Shown here one piece after another: positions 16,442 through 25,451 of a stretch of 53,908 nucleotides of DNA. A program made the translations under genes and the position numbers. The notes below the pieces were generated by a model. That model did not search any database. It was given only the letters and a program-made list of their open reading frames with translations, and was not told the DNA's origin. Numbering within the stretch: the first letter of the stretch is position 1; each line of letters begins with the position of its first letter. The DNA is from an uncultured Ruminococcus sp. (GTDB lineage: Bacteria; Bacillota; Clostridia; Oscillospirales; Acutalibacteraceae): the NCBI GenBank assembly GCA_902766885.1, contig CACXFS010000016.1:1-53908 (forward strand), in the 5' to 3' direction.

Positions 16442-17135
16442 GCAGGACAAGCTCGTTTTCGCCCTTACCAAATCCAACGGCGTAATAAAGGCGTTTGTCA
16501 GAGGTGCAAAAAATATCAAAAATCAGAAGTGCGCCTCAACTTCGCTGCTTTCATATTCCCGACTCACAATCTACAAGGGTCGGGACAGCTACATAATCGG
16601 AGATGCGCAGACAATACGCATTTTTTCAAAGCTGAGGAGCGACGTAAAAAAGATGTGCCTTGCTCAGTATTTCTGCGAGCTTGCGCTGACAATCTGCCCG
16701 AGAGAGCAGAAGGCTGAGCCGTTTTTGAGCCTTATTCTCAATTCGCTCTATCTGCTCGGCGAAGAAAAGCGTAGTGCAGAGCTCATAAAACCCTGCTTTG
16801 AAATGCGCCTTGCAAGTATGGCAGGCTATATGCCCGATTTGAGAATGTGCAGAGAGTGCGGAGAATACTGCCCCGATACAATGTATTTTCTGCCAAAGCT
16901 CGGTATGCTCGAATGTGCCGCCTGTCACGTTAAAAACGGCGAAATTGCTGTTGAGCTTAATCCCTCAACGCTCACTGCTTTGCGGCATACTGTTTATGCA
17001 GACGATGACAAACTGTTTTCGTTTTCGCTCTCAGAACAGGGGCTTGAAGTGCTCAATCAGGCAAGCGAAAGCTATTTAAAATACAGATTTGAAAAGGATT
17101 TCAAAACATTGACGTTATACAAAATGATAAGTTAA
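16392..17135 (+). CDS. recO: DNA repair protein RecO
   Basis: 247 residues: N-terminal OB fold (MKFRTEGLIIKEQNIGEQDKLVFALTKSNG), helical domain, and a four-cysteine zinc motif CRECGEYC ... CAACH near residues 155-180. RecO anneals single strands and loads RecA with RecR. The ATG at 16392 follows AGGGAGG; an upstream in-frame start at 16317 would add 25 residues not found in the family. Overlaps yqzL. Confidence 0.94.
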   Translation: MKFRTEGLIIKEQNIGEQDKLVFALTKSNGVIKAFVRGAKNIKNQKCASTSLLSYSRLTIYKGRDSYIIGDAQTIRIFSKLRSDVKKMCLAQYFCELALTICPREQKAEPFLSLILNSLYLLGEEKRSAELIKPCFEMRLASMAGYMPDLRMCRECGEYCPDTMYFLPKLGMLECAACHVKNGEIAVELNPSTLTALRHTVYADDDKLFSFSLSEQGLEVLNQASESYLKYRFEKDFKTLTLYKMIS

Positions 17136-17144
17136 GTAATATAT

Positions 17145-17170
17145 TGTAGCGAGCGACGCCCTCGTCGCTC
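17145..17170 (+). repeat. short TGTAGC palindrome
   Basis: TGTAGC followed by GAGCGACG, four bases, CGTCGCTC: a perfect 8-bp hairpin between recO and mutS2. Same style as the TGTAGGG units elsewhere in the window. Confidence 0.6.
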
Positions 17171-17224
17171 AAATAGCAAAAATGCTGTTGTGCAATATTT
17201 ATGAAATGATTAGGTGTAATATTT

Positions 17225-19588
17225 ATGAACAGACATTACAAAACACTTGAACTTGATAAAATACTTGAACGCCTTGCGGGCAGAACGAATATTGAAGATG
17301 CCCGTGAAATGGCGCTTAAATTAGAACCGCAGTTTGACTTGAAAAAGGTTCAGCTTCTTTTAAAGCAGACCGACGACGCAGTTGTGTTAAGCGGAAAATT
17401 CGGTGCACCGTCATTCGGCGGAGCAGCCAACTGCGCAAATCAGCTCAGACGTGCACAGGCAGGCGGCTGTCTTTCAACAGGCGAGCTTTTAAAAATTGCG
17501 CAGACATTGAGGATAATCCGTACAGTCAAGGAGTGGCATTCAAGATTTGCAAACACCGAAACTGCGCTTGATATCTATTTCAGCGGACTGATTTCCAATA
17601 AATTTTTGGAGGAAAAAATCACCTCTGCAATTTTAAGCGAGGACGAAATCGCCGACAGCGCAAGCACAGCCTTGTCGGATATCCGCCGCAAAATCCGCAC
17701 AGCCTCGTCAAAGGCGAGAGAAGTGCTCGACAAAATTATTCACAGCTCAACATACATAAAGTATCTTCAGGACGCTATTGTAACACAGCGTGACGGACGG
17801 TATGTTGTGCCTGTAAGGAGCGAATGCCGCAACAATGTGCCCGGACTTGTGCACGATACCTCGTCGAGCGGTGCGACTGTTTTCATTGAGCCTATGGGCG
17901 TTGTGCAGGCTAACAACGATATTAAAATGCTCAAATCAAAAGAGGAGGAGGAAATCGAGAGAATCCTCTTTGAACTATCGGCAAGCGCAGGTGACTTTGC
18001 CGATACGATAATCAGAAGCTATGATAACCTTGCAAATCTCAACCTTATTTTTGCCAAGGTTGACCTTGCGTATTCAATGAAAGCATCAATGCCGATTATG
18101 AACGACAGAGGCGTAGTTGACATAAAGCAGGCAAGGCATCCGCTGATTGATAAGGACAAGGTTGTTCCCGTTGACATTGTGCTGGGAAAAACCTTTGATA
18201 CACTCGTAATCACAGGACCGAACACGGGAGGTAAAACGGTTACGCTCAAAACGCTCGGCTTGCTTACGCTTATGGCTATGTGCGGACTTCTTGTACCGTG
18301 TGCCGACAACAGCGAGCTGTCGGTTTTCAGACGTGTGCTTGTTGATATCGGAGATGAGCAGAGCATTGAGCAGTCTTTGTCAACCTTTTCGGCGCATATG
18401 ACGAACATAATTCAGATTATCAAGCTTGCAAACGCAGGCTCGCTCTGCCTTATTGACGAGCTCGGCGCAGGAACGGACCCCGTTGAGGGTGCGGCGCTTG
18501 CTATTGCGATTCTTGAAAAACTGCGCACACGCCACGCAAAAATCGCATCAACAACCCACTATGCAGAATTAAAGGAGTTTGCACTCCGCACAGAGGGCGT
18601 AGAAAACGGCTGTTGCGAGTTTGACGTTGCAACGCTCAAGCCTACCTACAGGCTTTTAATCGGCGTACCCGGAAAAAGTAACGCATTTGCGATTTCAAAA
18701 AGACTCGGAATGGACTCTGAAATCGTTGACAGGGCACAGGAGCTTGTTTCCTCCGAGAGCAGACAGTTTGAGGACGTTGTAGAAAAGCTTGAAAAACGCC
18801 GCCAGAGTCTTGAAAAACAGCTTGAGAATGCAAACAGGCTTACAGCAAAGGCAAACACAGAAAAGCAGAAGGCAGAGAACGAAATGCTCAAAGCCAAAAA
18901 GGACGCAGAGCGTGAAATTGAGCGTGCAAAGCAGGAGGCACAGCGCATAATTTCAAAGACAAGAGCGCAGGCTGACGCACTTGTTGAGGAGCTTGAAAAG
19001 GCGAGAAAAGCAAAAGAAATGAGCGCAGAGGCTCGTTCAAAACTAAAACGTGACATCGACAAAATGGAAGCTCACGCAGATCCGATTCAGGCGAAGAAAA
19101 CGCCGAACGAGGAGTACAAACTGCCCCGACCGTTAAAGGTCGGCGACAGCGTGCTGATTTACGATATTGATAAAAACGCAACCGTGCTTGCACCGCCCAA
19201 CAAAGAGGGACTTGTGCTGGTGCAGGCTGGAATTATAAAGACAAGAGTAGATATTAAAAACCTGAGGTTGTTAAAATCGCAGAACAAGCCTGCCGCAAGT
19301 CAGTTCCCGAGCAGGCGAAATGTGCCCAGCAGAATGGACGTCCGCCCCGAAACCGAGGTTGACGTAAGAGGAGAAACTGCCTTTGACGCAGTAAATATTG
19401 TTGATAAGGCAATTGACAACGCTGTATTGTCGGGCGTAAGCAAAATCACGATTATCCACGGTAAGGGAACGGGCGTTCTCCGTCGTGAAATCAATCAGTA
19501 TTTAAAGTCAAACAAAGCGGTCAAAAGCCACCGACTCGGCGTGTTTGGCGAGGGCGAGGACGGCGTTACGATTGTTGAGCTGAAATAA
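17225..19588 (+). CDS. mutS2: endonuclease MutS2 (ribosome rescue factor RqcU)
   Basis: 787 residues. MutS core and ATPase with GPNTGGKTVTLK (near 335-346), LIDELGAGTDP and STTHYAELKEFA; a long charged coiled coil (about 515-640); a KOW-like segment; and a C-terminal Smr domain with EVDVRGETAFDA and HGKGTGVLRR (near 712-760). It lacks the mismatch-recognition domain of MutS1. Known roles are suppression of recombination and splitting or cleavage at collided ribosomes. Separated from recO by a short palindrome. Confidence 0.96.
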   Translation: MNRHYKTLELDKILERLAGRTNIEDAREMALKLEPQFDLKKVQLLLKQTDDAVVLSGKFGAPSFGGAANCANQLRRAQAGGCLSTGELLKIAQTLRIIRTVKEWHSRFANTETALDIYFSGLISNKFLEEKITSAILSEDEIADSASTALSDIRRKIRTASSKAREVLDKIIHSSTYIKYLQDAIVTQRDGRYVVPVRSECRNNVPGLVHDTSSSGATVFIEPMGVVQANNDIKMLKSKEEEEIERILFELSASAGDFADTIIRSYDNLANLNLIFAKVDLAYSMKASMPIMNDRGVVDIKQARHPLIDKDKVVPVDIVLGKTFDTLVITGPNTGGKTVTLKTLGLLTLMAMCGLLVPCADNSELSVFRRVLVDIGDEQSIEQSLSTFSAHMTNIIQIIKLANAGSLCLIDELGAGTDPVEGAALAIAILEKLRTRHAKIASTTHYAELKEFALRTEGVENGCCEFDVATLKPTYRLLIGVPGKSNAFAISKRLGMDSEIVDRAQELVSSESRQFEDVVEKLEKRRQSLEKQLENANRLTAKANTEKQKAENEMLKAKKDAEREIERAKQEAQRIISKTRAQADALVEELEKARKAKEMSAEARSKLKRDIDKMEAHADPIQAKKTPNEEYKLPRPLKVGDSVLIYDIDKNATVLAPPNKEGLVLVQAGIIKTRVDIKNLRLLKSQNKPAASQFPSRRNVPSRMDVRPETEVDVRGETAFDAVNIVDKAIDNAVLSGVSKITIIHGKGTGVLRREINQYLKSNKAVKSHRLGVFGEGEDGVTIVELK

Positions 19589-19611
19589 TCGTAGAACGTG
19601 CTTGAAAAAAT

Positions 19612-19637
19612 TGTAGGGGACGGCTTCCAGACGTCCC
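19612..19637 (+). repeat. short TGTAGGGGACG palindrome
   Basis: GGGACG, nine bases, CGTCCC, directly after TGTAG, between mutS2 and rimM. The same module occurs at 23512, 37743, 53779 and, inverted, at 23458 and 53641. Confidence 0.65.
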
Positions 19638-19686
19638 GAAAGTTGGTTTGCAAAGAATATATTATAGCAGGAAACGGAGCAGAAGT

Positions 19687-20202
19687 ATGAAAAAGCAATT
19701 CCTTGATTCGGGAAAAATCGTAGGCACTCACGGCATAAAGGGAGAAGTGAGAATCGAGCCTTGGTGTGATTCCCCCGAGTTTTTATGCGCCTTTAAAAAG
19801 CTGTATCTTGACGAAAACGGACAGAACTTTATTGAAGTGAAGTCACGTCCGCACAAGAACATAACCCTTGCAAAAATCAAGGGCGTTGATACAATCGAAT
19901 CAGCCGAAAAATTCAGAGGAAAGGTTGTCTATATCAACCGTGAGGACATTACTCTTGACGAGGGTGTAAACTTTGTTCAGGACTTAATCGGACTTGAGGT
20001 AAAGGATGTCGATAACGGCACGGTTTACGGCAGAATTACCGATGTTCTGCGCACGGGTGCAAATGATGTTTACGAAATTACCGACAGCAACAACAAAAAG
20101 TACCTTGCTCCCGTTATTGACGAGGTTGTTGAAAAAATTGACGTTGACGGCGGCTTTGTGCTTATTCACCCGATGAAAGGAATATTTGACGATGAGGATT
20201 GA
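19687..20202 (+). CDS. rimM: ribosome maturation factor RimM
   Basis: 171 residues with the N-terminal GKIVGTHGIKGEVRIEPW motif and a C-terminal PRC-barrel (DLIGLEVKD ... GRITDVLRTGANDVYEI, IPVIDE-like VIDEVVEKID). It assists 30S head assembly. The ATG at 19687 matches the family start; an upstream in-frame start at 19648 adds basic residues of no known match. trmD overlaps its end by 11 bases. Confidence 0.94.
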   Translation: MKKQFLDSGKIVGTHGIKGEVRIEPWCDSPEFLCAFKKLYLDENGQNFIEVKSRPHKNITLAKIKGVDTIESAEKFRGKVVYINREDITLDEGVNFVQDLIGLEVKDVDNGTVYGRITDVLRTGANDVYEITDSNNKKYLAPVIDEVVEKIDVDGGFVLIHPMKGIFDDED

Positions 20203-20875
20203 CATAATAACCTTATTCCCCGAAATGTTCGATCCGGTATTGAACGAGAGCATAATCGGCAGGGCGCAGAAAAGCGGTGCAATTGAAATCGTCTGCCACC
20301 AGCTTCGTGACTATGCATTCGACAAGCACAGACGGGTTGACGATACTCCCTACGGCGGCGGAATGGGTATGCTTATGAAAGCCGAGCCGATTGCCCTTTG
20401 CTTTGAGGATATCTGTAAGCAGACGTGCAAAAAGCCGCATTTTGTATATATGTCGCCGCAGGGCAAAACACTTACGCAAAAGCGGCTTAAGGAGCTTTCT
20501 GAAATTGAAAACATATGTATCCTCTGCGGTCACTATGAGGGTGTTGACCAAAGGCTTTTAGATACCTTTATTGACGAGGAAATCTCAATCGGCGATTATG
20601 TACTTACGGGCGGTGAGCTACCTGCAATGGTGTTTGCCGACGCACTTGCAAGAATGGTTCCCGGTGTGCTTTCAAACAACGAGTGCTTTACCGAAGAAAG
20701 CCACTTCAACGGACTTCTGGAATATCCGCAGTACACAAAACCCTCAGAGTGGAGAGGATTGGAAGTTCCCGAGGTGCTTTTAAGCGGTCACCATGCAAAT
20801 ATTGAAAAATGGCGCAGGGAAAAAAGCCTTGAAGTCACAAAGCAAAAACGCCCCGATTTGCTCAAGGATAGCTGA
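20192..20875 (+). CDS. trmD: tRNA (guanine-N1)-methyltransferase TrmD
   Basis: 227 residues, MRIDIITLFPEMFDPVLNESIIGRA, with the SAM-binding trefoil knot SIGDYVLTGGELPAMVFADALARMVPGVL. It makes m1G37 in tRNA to prevent +1 frameshifts. The ATG at 20192 overlaps rimM, indicating coupling. In many Firmicutes rimM-trmD follows rpsP-khpA; here that block lies 7 kb away on the other strand. A 7-bp inverted repeat (20909-20930) follows but lacks a close T tract. Confidence 0.96.
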   Translation: MRIDIITLFPEMFDPVLNESIIGRAQKSGAIEIVCHQLRDYAFDKHRRVDDTPYGGGMGMLMKAEPIALCFEDICKQTCKKPHFVYMSPQGKTLTQKRLKELSEIENICILCGHYEGVDQRLLDTFIDEEISIGDYVLTGGELPAMVFADALARMVPGVLSNNECFTEESHFNGLLEYPQYTKPSEWRGLEVPEVLLSGHHANIEKWRREKSLEVTKQKRPDLLKDS

Positions 20876-20984
20876 TATTCGGTATTTATGTATGAAAATT
20901 TTACTCAATTCTTGTAAAATTGCACAAGAAACGATTTGATTTTTTGACCTCAAGTGAATATTAATACGAAAATATTTTAGCGTA

Positions 20985-21013
20985 TTGACCTTGATAATAA
21001 AAAAGATTATAAT
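20985..21013 (+). promoter_or_regulatory. promoter of ptsH
   Basis: TTGACC (20985-20990), 17 bp, TATAAT (21008-21013). Transcript starts near 21020, giving a 60-base leader before the ATG at 21081. Confidence 0.8.
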
Positions 21014-21080
21014 ATGTATTAAATCAAGCCATTATGGTTTTTTCGGTTTAAATTTTAATATGTCAGAGAGGGTTTTCAAA

Positions 21081-21344
21081 ATGTATGTTAAGGAAGTTTT
21101 AGTTCAGAACAAAGCCGGCTTACACGCTCGCCCGGCAACTTTCTTTATCCAGAAAGCTAACGAGTACAAGTCAACAATCTGGGTTGAGAAGGAAGAGCGT
21201 CGTGTTAACGCAAAGAGTCTTCTTGGCGTACTTTCACTCGGTATTATCGGCGGAACAACAATCAAGATTATCGCTGACGGCTCGGATGAAACCGACGCAG
21301 TTGAGGGTCTTGTTGCTCTCGTAGAATCAGGTTTTACTGAATAA
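21081..21344 (+). CDS. ptsH: phosphocarrier protein HPr
   Basis: 87 residues with the phospho-His15 motif NKAGLHARPA and the regulatory Ser46 region AKSLLGVLSLGI. HPr passes phosphate from EI to sugar-specific EII proteins; Ser46 phosphorylation by HprK serves carbon catabolite control in Firmicutes. The ATG at 21081 follows AGAGAGGG; upstream in-frame codons lie in the promoter. Monocistronic: own promoter and terminator, no ptsI beside it. Confidence 0.93.
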   Translation: MYVKEVLVQNKAGLHARPATFFIQKANEYKSTIWVEKEERRVNAKSLLGVLSLGIIGGTTIKIIADGSDETDAVEGLVALVESGFTE

Positions 21345-21368
21345 TTGTAAACTCACAGCATATTTTTT

Positions 21369-21391
21369 GGGCGGAATTATCCGCCCTTTTT
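21369..21391 (+). terminator. terminator of ptsH
   Basis: Perfect 7-bp GC-rich stem GGGCGGA / TCCGCCC, 4-base loop, followed by TTTTTGTTTTTTA. Strong intrinsic terminator. Confidence 0.88.
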
Positions 21392-21415
21392 GTTTTTTAT
21401 TCCGGTGGTGATATT

Positions 21416-23254
21416 ATGAATCCAAAAATGCAGGAACTGCGCAAAAAGGCAATGGCTCTGCCGCTTTTGCCCGGCGTTTATATTATGCACGATAAAAGCG
21501 GAGAAATTATATATATCGGCAAGGCAAAGGCGCTGAAAAACCGTGTCAGCCAGTACTTCGGCTCGCAGAACAATCACGCCGAAAAGGTGCGCAGAATGGT
21601 TGACAATGTTGACGATTTTGAATACATCATCACAGACAGCGAATTTGAGGCACTCATTTTAGAGTGCAGTCTTATCAAACAGCATACGCCGAAGTACAAC
21701 ATTCTGCTCAAGGACGACAAGGGTTACAGCTATATCAGAGTGAGTCCGGGCGACTGGGGAAGAATTACTTATGTTCTGCAAAAAAAAGATGACGGTGCGC
21801 AGTATATCGGACCGTACAAAAGCAGTTATTACGTAAAAAGTGCGGTTGAGGAGGCTAACAAAATTTTTATGCTCCCGACCTGCAACAGACGTTTTCCGCA
21901 GGACTTCCGCAAGGGCAGACCTTGCCTTAACTACCACATCAAGCAGTGTATGGCTCCGTGTACGGGCAGGGTAAAGCTAAAGGATTACAAGGAAAGTCTT
22001 GCTCAGGCGCTCGATTTTTTAAAGGGTGGCTCGTCTAACTCAATCAAACAGCTCACCGCACAAATGGAGGAGGCGGCAGAAAATCTTGAATTTGAACGTG
22101 CCGCAAGAATACGAGATAAAATAAATGCGGTCAAGAAAATGGGCGAAAAGCAGAAGGTTGTCGCCAACAAGGTGCTCGACGAGGACGTTATTGCAAGCTT
22201 TACCGACGACGGAAAAATCTGCTTTCAGGTTTTCCGCTTTGAGGGCGGCAGACTTTTTGACCGTGAAAGCTTTATTTTTGACAGCGGCGACAGCGAGAGC
22301 GAATACGAGGAATTTCTGCTCAGTTACTACACAATCAGAAACGACGTTCCGAAAAATATTGCGCTCGATAAGGAATTTGACGGAATAGAAGCAATTGCAC
22401 AGTGGCTGAGTGAAAAGCGTGGCAACAAGGTCAATGTTACCGTACCGCAAAGGGGAGAGCAGGCACAGCTTGTTTCAATGTGCCGTTCAAACGCCGCCGA
22501 GGCGCTTGCACAGAAAAAGGGCGCAACGGTGCGTGAATACGGTGTGCTTGAGGAGCTGAAAGAAACTCTCGGACTTGAAAAACTGCCCGAATATATAGAA
22601 TCCTACGATATTTCAAATCTTGCAGGAACGGAAAACGTCGCAGGAATGATAGTCTATAAAAACGGCAAGCCTCTTAAGTCGTCGTACAAAAAATTCAAAA
22701 TCAAGGGCTTTGAGGGACAGGACGATTATGCGTCAATGGCTGAGGTTATTACACGCCGCTTTGATGAATACTATAAAGCAGAGGACAAAACCGAGGGATT
22801 CGGAAAGCTCCCCGATTTGATTCTGCTCGACGGCGGAAAAGGACAGGTTGCGGCTGTAAAGCAAGTGCTTGAAAGAATGAACATTGACGTTCCTCTTTTC
22901 GGTATGGTAAAGGACGACAAGCACCGCACACGTGCTGTAACGGGTGACGGCGGCGAAATTGCAATAAGCTCAAAGCGTGCGCTGTTTACGTTTTTAAGCA
23001 AAATGCAGGACGAGGTTCACCGCTTTGCAATCGGCTATCACCACGCACGAAGAAGCAAAAACACGTTTAAAAGCTCGCTTACAAATATTGACGGCGTGGG
23101 AGAGGTAAGGGCAAAGTCGCTTTTAAAATATTTCAGAACGATTGACAACATTTCAAAAGCAGATTTAACGGAACTTGAAAATGCACCGAAAATGACAAAG
23201 GACAGCGCACTTGCGGTTTACAGATATTTTCACACCGAGGACGAAAGGCAGTAA
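21416..23254 (+). CDS. uvrC: excinuclease ABC subunit C
   Basis: 612 residues: N-terminal GIY-YIG nuclease (GVYIMHDKSGEIIYIGKAKALKNRVSQYF), a cysteine-containing linker (CRRF-like CNRRFPQDFRKGRPCLNYHIKQCMAPC), a UVR motif (ENLEFERAARIRDKI), an RNase H-like endonuclease half with ESYDISN and DLILLDGGKGQ, and a C-terminal helix-hairpin-helix (NIDGVGEVRAKSLLKYF). It makes both incisions in nucleotide excision repair. Full length; uvrA and uvrB are not in the window. Confidence 0.97.
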   Translation: MNPKMQELRKKAMALPLLPGVYIMHDKSGEIIYIGKAKALKNRVSQYFGSQNNHAEKVRRMVDNVDDFEYIITDSEFEALILECSLIKQHTPKYNILLKDDKGYSYIRVSPGDWGRITYVLQKKDDGAQYIGPYKSSYYVKSAVEEANKIFMLPTCNRRFPQDFRKGRPCLNYHIKQCMAPCTGRVKLKDYKESLAQALDFLKGGSSNSIKQLTAQMEEAAENLEFERAARIRDKINAVKKMGEKQKVVANKVLDEDVIASFTDDGKICFQVFRFEGGRLFDRESFIFDSGDSESEYEEFLLSYYTIRNDVPKNIALDKEFDGIEAIAQWLSEKRGNKVNVTVPQRGEQAQLVSMCRSNAAEALAQKKGATVREYGVLEELKETLGLEKLPEYIESYDISNLAGTENVAGMIVYKNGKPLKSSYKKFKIKGFEGQDDYASMAEVITRRFDEYYKAEDKTEGFGKLPDLILLDGGKGQVAAVKQVLERMNIDVPLFGMVKDDKHRTRAVTGDGGEIAISSKRALFTFLSKMQDEVHRFAIGYHHARRSKNTFKSSLTNIDGVGEVRAKSLLKYFRTIDNISKADLTELENAPKMTKDSALAVYRYFHTEDERQ

Positions 23255-23401
23255 GAATTATAACGCAGACAATAATTTAATGCGGAATGCGTAATTCGTA
23301 ATTCGGAATTTCGGTCGAGTGGATAGTTTGTAATAATTCAAAAGTTTAGTACCCGAATTAATTTATATGCGGCGTTGCCGCAGAGCTGAAATTATAATAT
23401 T

Positions 23402-23485
23402 GTAGCGGCGAACTGTGTTCGCGATAATGTATAAATTGTTTCACAATTTATACATAGGGACGTCAGGGATGCCGTCCCCTACGGC
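23402..23485. repeat. composite palindromic repeat (three hairpins)
   Basis: Three stem-loops in a row: GCGAAC-tgt-GTTCGC; a 12-bp arm / 3-base loop / 12-bp arm hairpin at 23429-23455; and GGGACG ... CGTCCC ending in CCTACGG. The middle hairpin has the same geometry as one in the RepB elements but different sequence. The whole 23255-23703 interval has no gene; it also contains a GCGGC / GCCGC hairpin near 23370, a RepA copy and the rsmD promoter. Confidence 0.7.
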
Positions 23486-23532
23486 TATATAGGAAACGTT
23501 TGTATTAACGTAGGGGACGGGTTCCTACACGT

Positions 23533-23630
23533 CCCGAAACGTTACCAATATATCAACTTAAAATTCGGGCAACCGTTTTTTTCAATACTATCCGATTTTT
23601 CCACTCGATTTGCGTGTCGAGGCACTCGAC
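23533..23630 (-). repeat. RepA copy 1 (98 bp, leftward)
   Basis: Reverse-oriented copy of the RepA unit. Read on the minus strand it goes GTCGAGTGCCTCGAC, a gap, ATCGAGTGGAAAAA, AACGGTTGCCCGAATT, then GGTAACGTTTCGGG. Its CGGG end joins a CGTAGGGGACG ... CGTC hairpin module at 23512-23535. Located between uvrC and rsmD. Confidence 0.75.
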
Positions 23631-23640
23631 TAAAATGTTG

Positions 23641-23669
23641 TTGTAAAATATGGTGTAATGTGTTATACT
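23641..23669 (+). promoter_or_regulatory. promoter of rsmD-coaD
   Basis: TTGTAA (23641-23646), 17 bp, TATACT (23664-23669) with an upstream TG giving an extended -10. About 30 bases before the rsmD ATG, and 10 bases after the RepA copy. Confidence 0.6.
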
Positions 23670-23703
23670 TACAACAGAAAATATATTTTAAAGGAACAAT
23701 GCT

Positions 23704-24252
23704 ATGCGTGTAATTACAGGTTGTGCAAGAGGCAGACGTCTTGAAACCCTTGAGGGCGAGGACGTAAGACCTACTACCGACAGAATTAAAGAAGCAATTT
23801 TTTCAATTATCCAGTTTGAAACCGAGGGCAGAGCATTTCTTGATTTGTTTGCAGGCTCGGGACAAATGGGTATTGAAGCGTTGAGCAGAGGTGCAAAAAC
23901 GGCTTATTTTGTTGACAATTCCAAGAAATCTCTCGACACCGTCAAGAGAAATCTGAAAACAACTAAGCTTGAACAGAACGCAAAAACCTTTGCAATGGAT
24001 TATCAGAGCTTTCTTGCAATGTGCAGTGAACGTTTTGACATTGCGTTTCTCGACCCTCCGTACAAAACGGGAATGTTGCAGAAAGCGCTCGAACTTGTGC
24101 CCGAAATCATGAACGAAACGGGCGTAATTATAGCGGAAAATCCGCTTGACGAAGAAATTTTGTCGAATTACGGCAATTTTGTACTTGACAGACAGTATCG
24201 CTATGGTAAAATAAAAATAAGTACATTCAGACATAAGGATTTTGTGCAATGA
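23704..24252 (+). CDS. rsmD: 16S rRNA (guanine-966 N2)-methyltransferase RsmD
   Basis: 182 residues with RPTTDRIKEAIFSI, the SAM-binding FLDLFAGSGQMGIEALSRGA (near 45-64) and the N6/N2-methyltransferase motif FLDPPY (near 118-123). It methylates G966 of 16S rRNA. It overlaps coaD by four bases (ATGA), a classic coupled arrangement, and rsmD-coaD is a widely conserved pair. Confidence 0.95.
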   Translation: MRVITGCARGRRLETLEGEDVRPTTDRIKEAIFSIIQFETEGRAFLDLFAGSGQMGIEALSRGAKTAYFVDNSKKSLDTVKRNLKTTKLEQNAKTFAMDYQSFLAMCSERFDIAFLDPPYKTGMLQKALELVPEIMNETGVIIAENPLDEEILSNYGNFVLDRQYRYGKIKISTFRHKDFVQ

Positions 24253-24740
24253 AAAAAACGGTAATTTGTCCGGGCAGCTTTGACCCGGTTACTCTCGGTC
24301 ATCTTGACATAATTAAGCGTTCGGCAAATATGTTTGACCACGTCATTGTCGGCGTGCTTGTAAATTCCTCAAAAACCCCGTGCTTTTCAATTGACGAGCG
24401 AATCGGTTTTTTAAAAGAGGTTACGCAGGATATACCGAGCGTTGAGGTAGTCAGCTTTGACGGCTTGCTTGCCCAGTATTGCAAGGAAAGAAACGTTGAC
24501 GCAATTGTAAAGGGGCTGCGTGCAGTTTCTGACTTTGAATACGAATTTCAGATGGCTATTACCAATAAAAAGCTCAATCCTCAGCTTGAAACAATCTTCC
24601 TTATGGCTAACTCGGAGTCTATGTATTTAAGCTCGAGTATGGTGCGTGAGGTTGCGTCAATGGGCGGAGATATAAGCAATTTTGTACCTGCCTGCATTCA
24701 CGACAGGATAGTAAACAGGATTTCAAATCTTAAAAAATAA
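24249..24740 (+). CDS. coaD: phosphopantetheine adenylyltransferase
   Basis: 163 residues of the nucleotidyltransferase fold: CPGSFDPVTLGHLDII carries the (T/H)xGH ATP site, KGLRAVSDFEYEFQMA the substrate site, and YLSSSMVREVASMGGD the conserved ISSTxVR-like loop. It catalyses the penultimate step of coenzyme A synthesis. Translationally coupled to rsmD. Confidence 0.96.
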   Translation: MKKTVICPGSFDPVTLGHLDIIKRSANMFDHVIVGVLVNSSKTPCFSIDERIGFLKEVTQDIPSVEVVSFDGLLAQYCKERNVDAIVKGLRAVSDFEYEFQMAITNKKLNPQLETIFLMANSESMYLSSSMVREVASMGGDISNFVPACIHDRIVNRISNLKK

Positions 24741-24777
24741 ACTTAATTCAGATTGGATTATATAAGGAGTGGAAAAA

Positions 24778-25248
24778 ATGAAAGTTGATGATTTAATTCT
24801 ACAGCTTCAGGACGTTATTAACGACGCAAAGTCAATGCCTTTCTCAGGCGGAAAGGTTATGGTAAGCAGCGACGAAATCTACGATATTATCGACCAGATT
24901 CAGGACGCTATGCCTGCCGAGGTAAGACAGGCAAAGAACATTGTTGCCGACAGAAAGCAGATTCTTGCCGAGGCTAACCGTGAGTCTGAAAACATTATCA
25001 GAGCTGCCGAGGAACGCAAAAAGGCAATGCTTAACCAGAACGAGCTCGTCAGAGAGGCTCAGGCAAAGGCTAAGGAGATTGTTGACGATGCAAAGCAGAA
25101 GTCAGCAGAAATCAGAAAGGCTGCAAATGTCTATGTTGACAGCATCATCAGACGTACTGAGGAAAGCATTTCTGCACAGCTTGACGAAATCAAGAAAACA
25201 AGGGCAAACATCTTGAATTCGCAGAAGTCAAAGCAGCAGAATCAATAA
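24778..25248 (+). CDS. conserved coiled-coil protein of unknown function
   Basis: 156 residues, highly charged and predicted helical. After an N-terminal region (LILQLQDVINDAKSMPFSGGKVMVSSDEIYDIIDQIQDAMP) comes a long coiled coil (about 45-150) rich in Ala, Glu, Lys and Gln that resembles ATP synthase subunit b and DivIVA-type rods. No signal peptide or membrane helix. It follows coaD by 37 bases with AAGGAG before the ATG and ends at a terminator, so it belongs to the rsmD-coaD operon. It may be a structural or membrane-associated scaffold; function not recognised. Confidence 0.75.
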   Translation: MKVDDLILQLQDVINDAKSMPFSGGKVMVSSDEIYDIIDQIQDAMPAEVRQAKNIVADRKQILAEANRESENIIRAAEERKKAMLNQNELVREAQAKAKEIVDDAKQKSAEIRKAANVYVDSIIRRTEESISAQLDEIKKTRANILNSQKSKQQNQ

Positions 25249-25261
25249 ATCCATTGTTTAA

Positions 25262-25291
25262 AAGGATCGGCTTTATGTCGGTTCTTTTTTT
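25262..25291 (+). terminator. terminator of rsmD-coaD operon
   Basis: A 10-bp stem AAGGATCGGC / GTCGGTTCTT (three G-U pairs), 5-base loop, followed by TTTTTTTG. Bases 25292-25451 downstream show no gene. Confidence 0.7.
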
Positions 25292-25451
25292 GCGTTCAAT
25301 TGCAAGTCGCACAAAACAATCCTGCAAAAATAATTTGAAAAACTATTTTATTACTATTCAAAATTGCACTATATATCTAAAAATATGCATAAATGTGACG
25401 TTTTAAACAAAAAGAAAATGAATTATTAATTTTTATCTGTTGCAATACAGG

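Noticed and set aside
23255-23703. CRISPR array from repeated palindromes
   Set aside because: Repeats are not regularly spaced, differ in sequence and orientation, and no cas genes are present.
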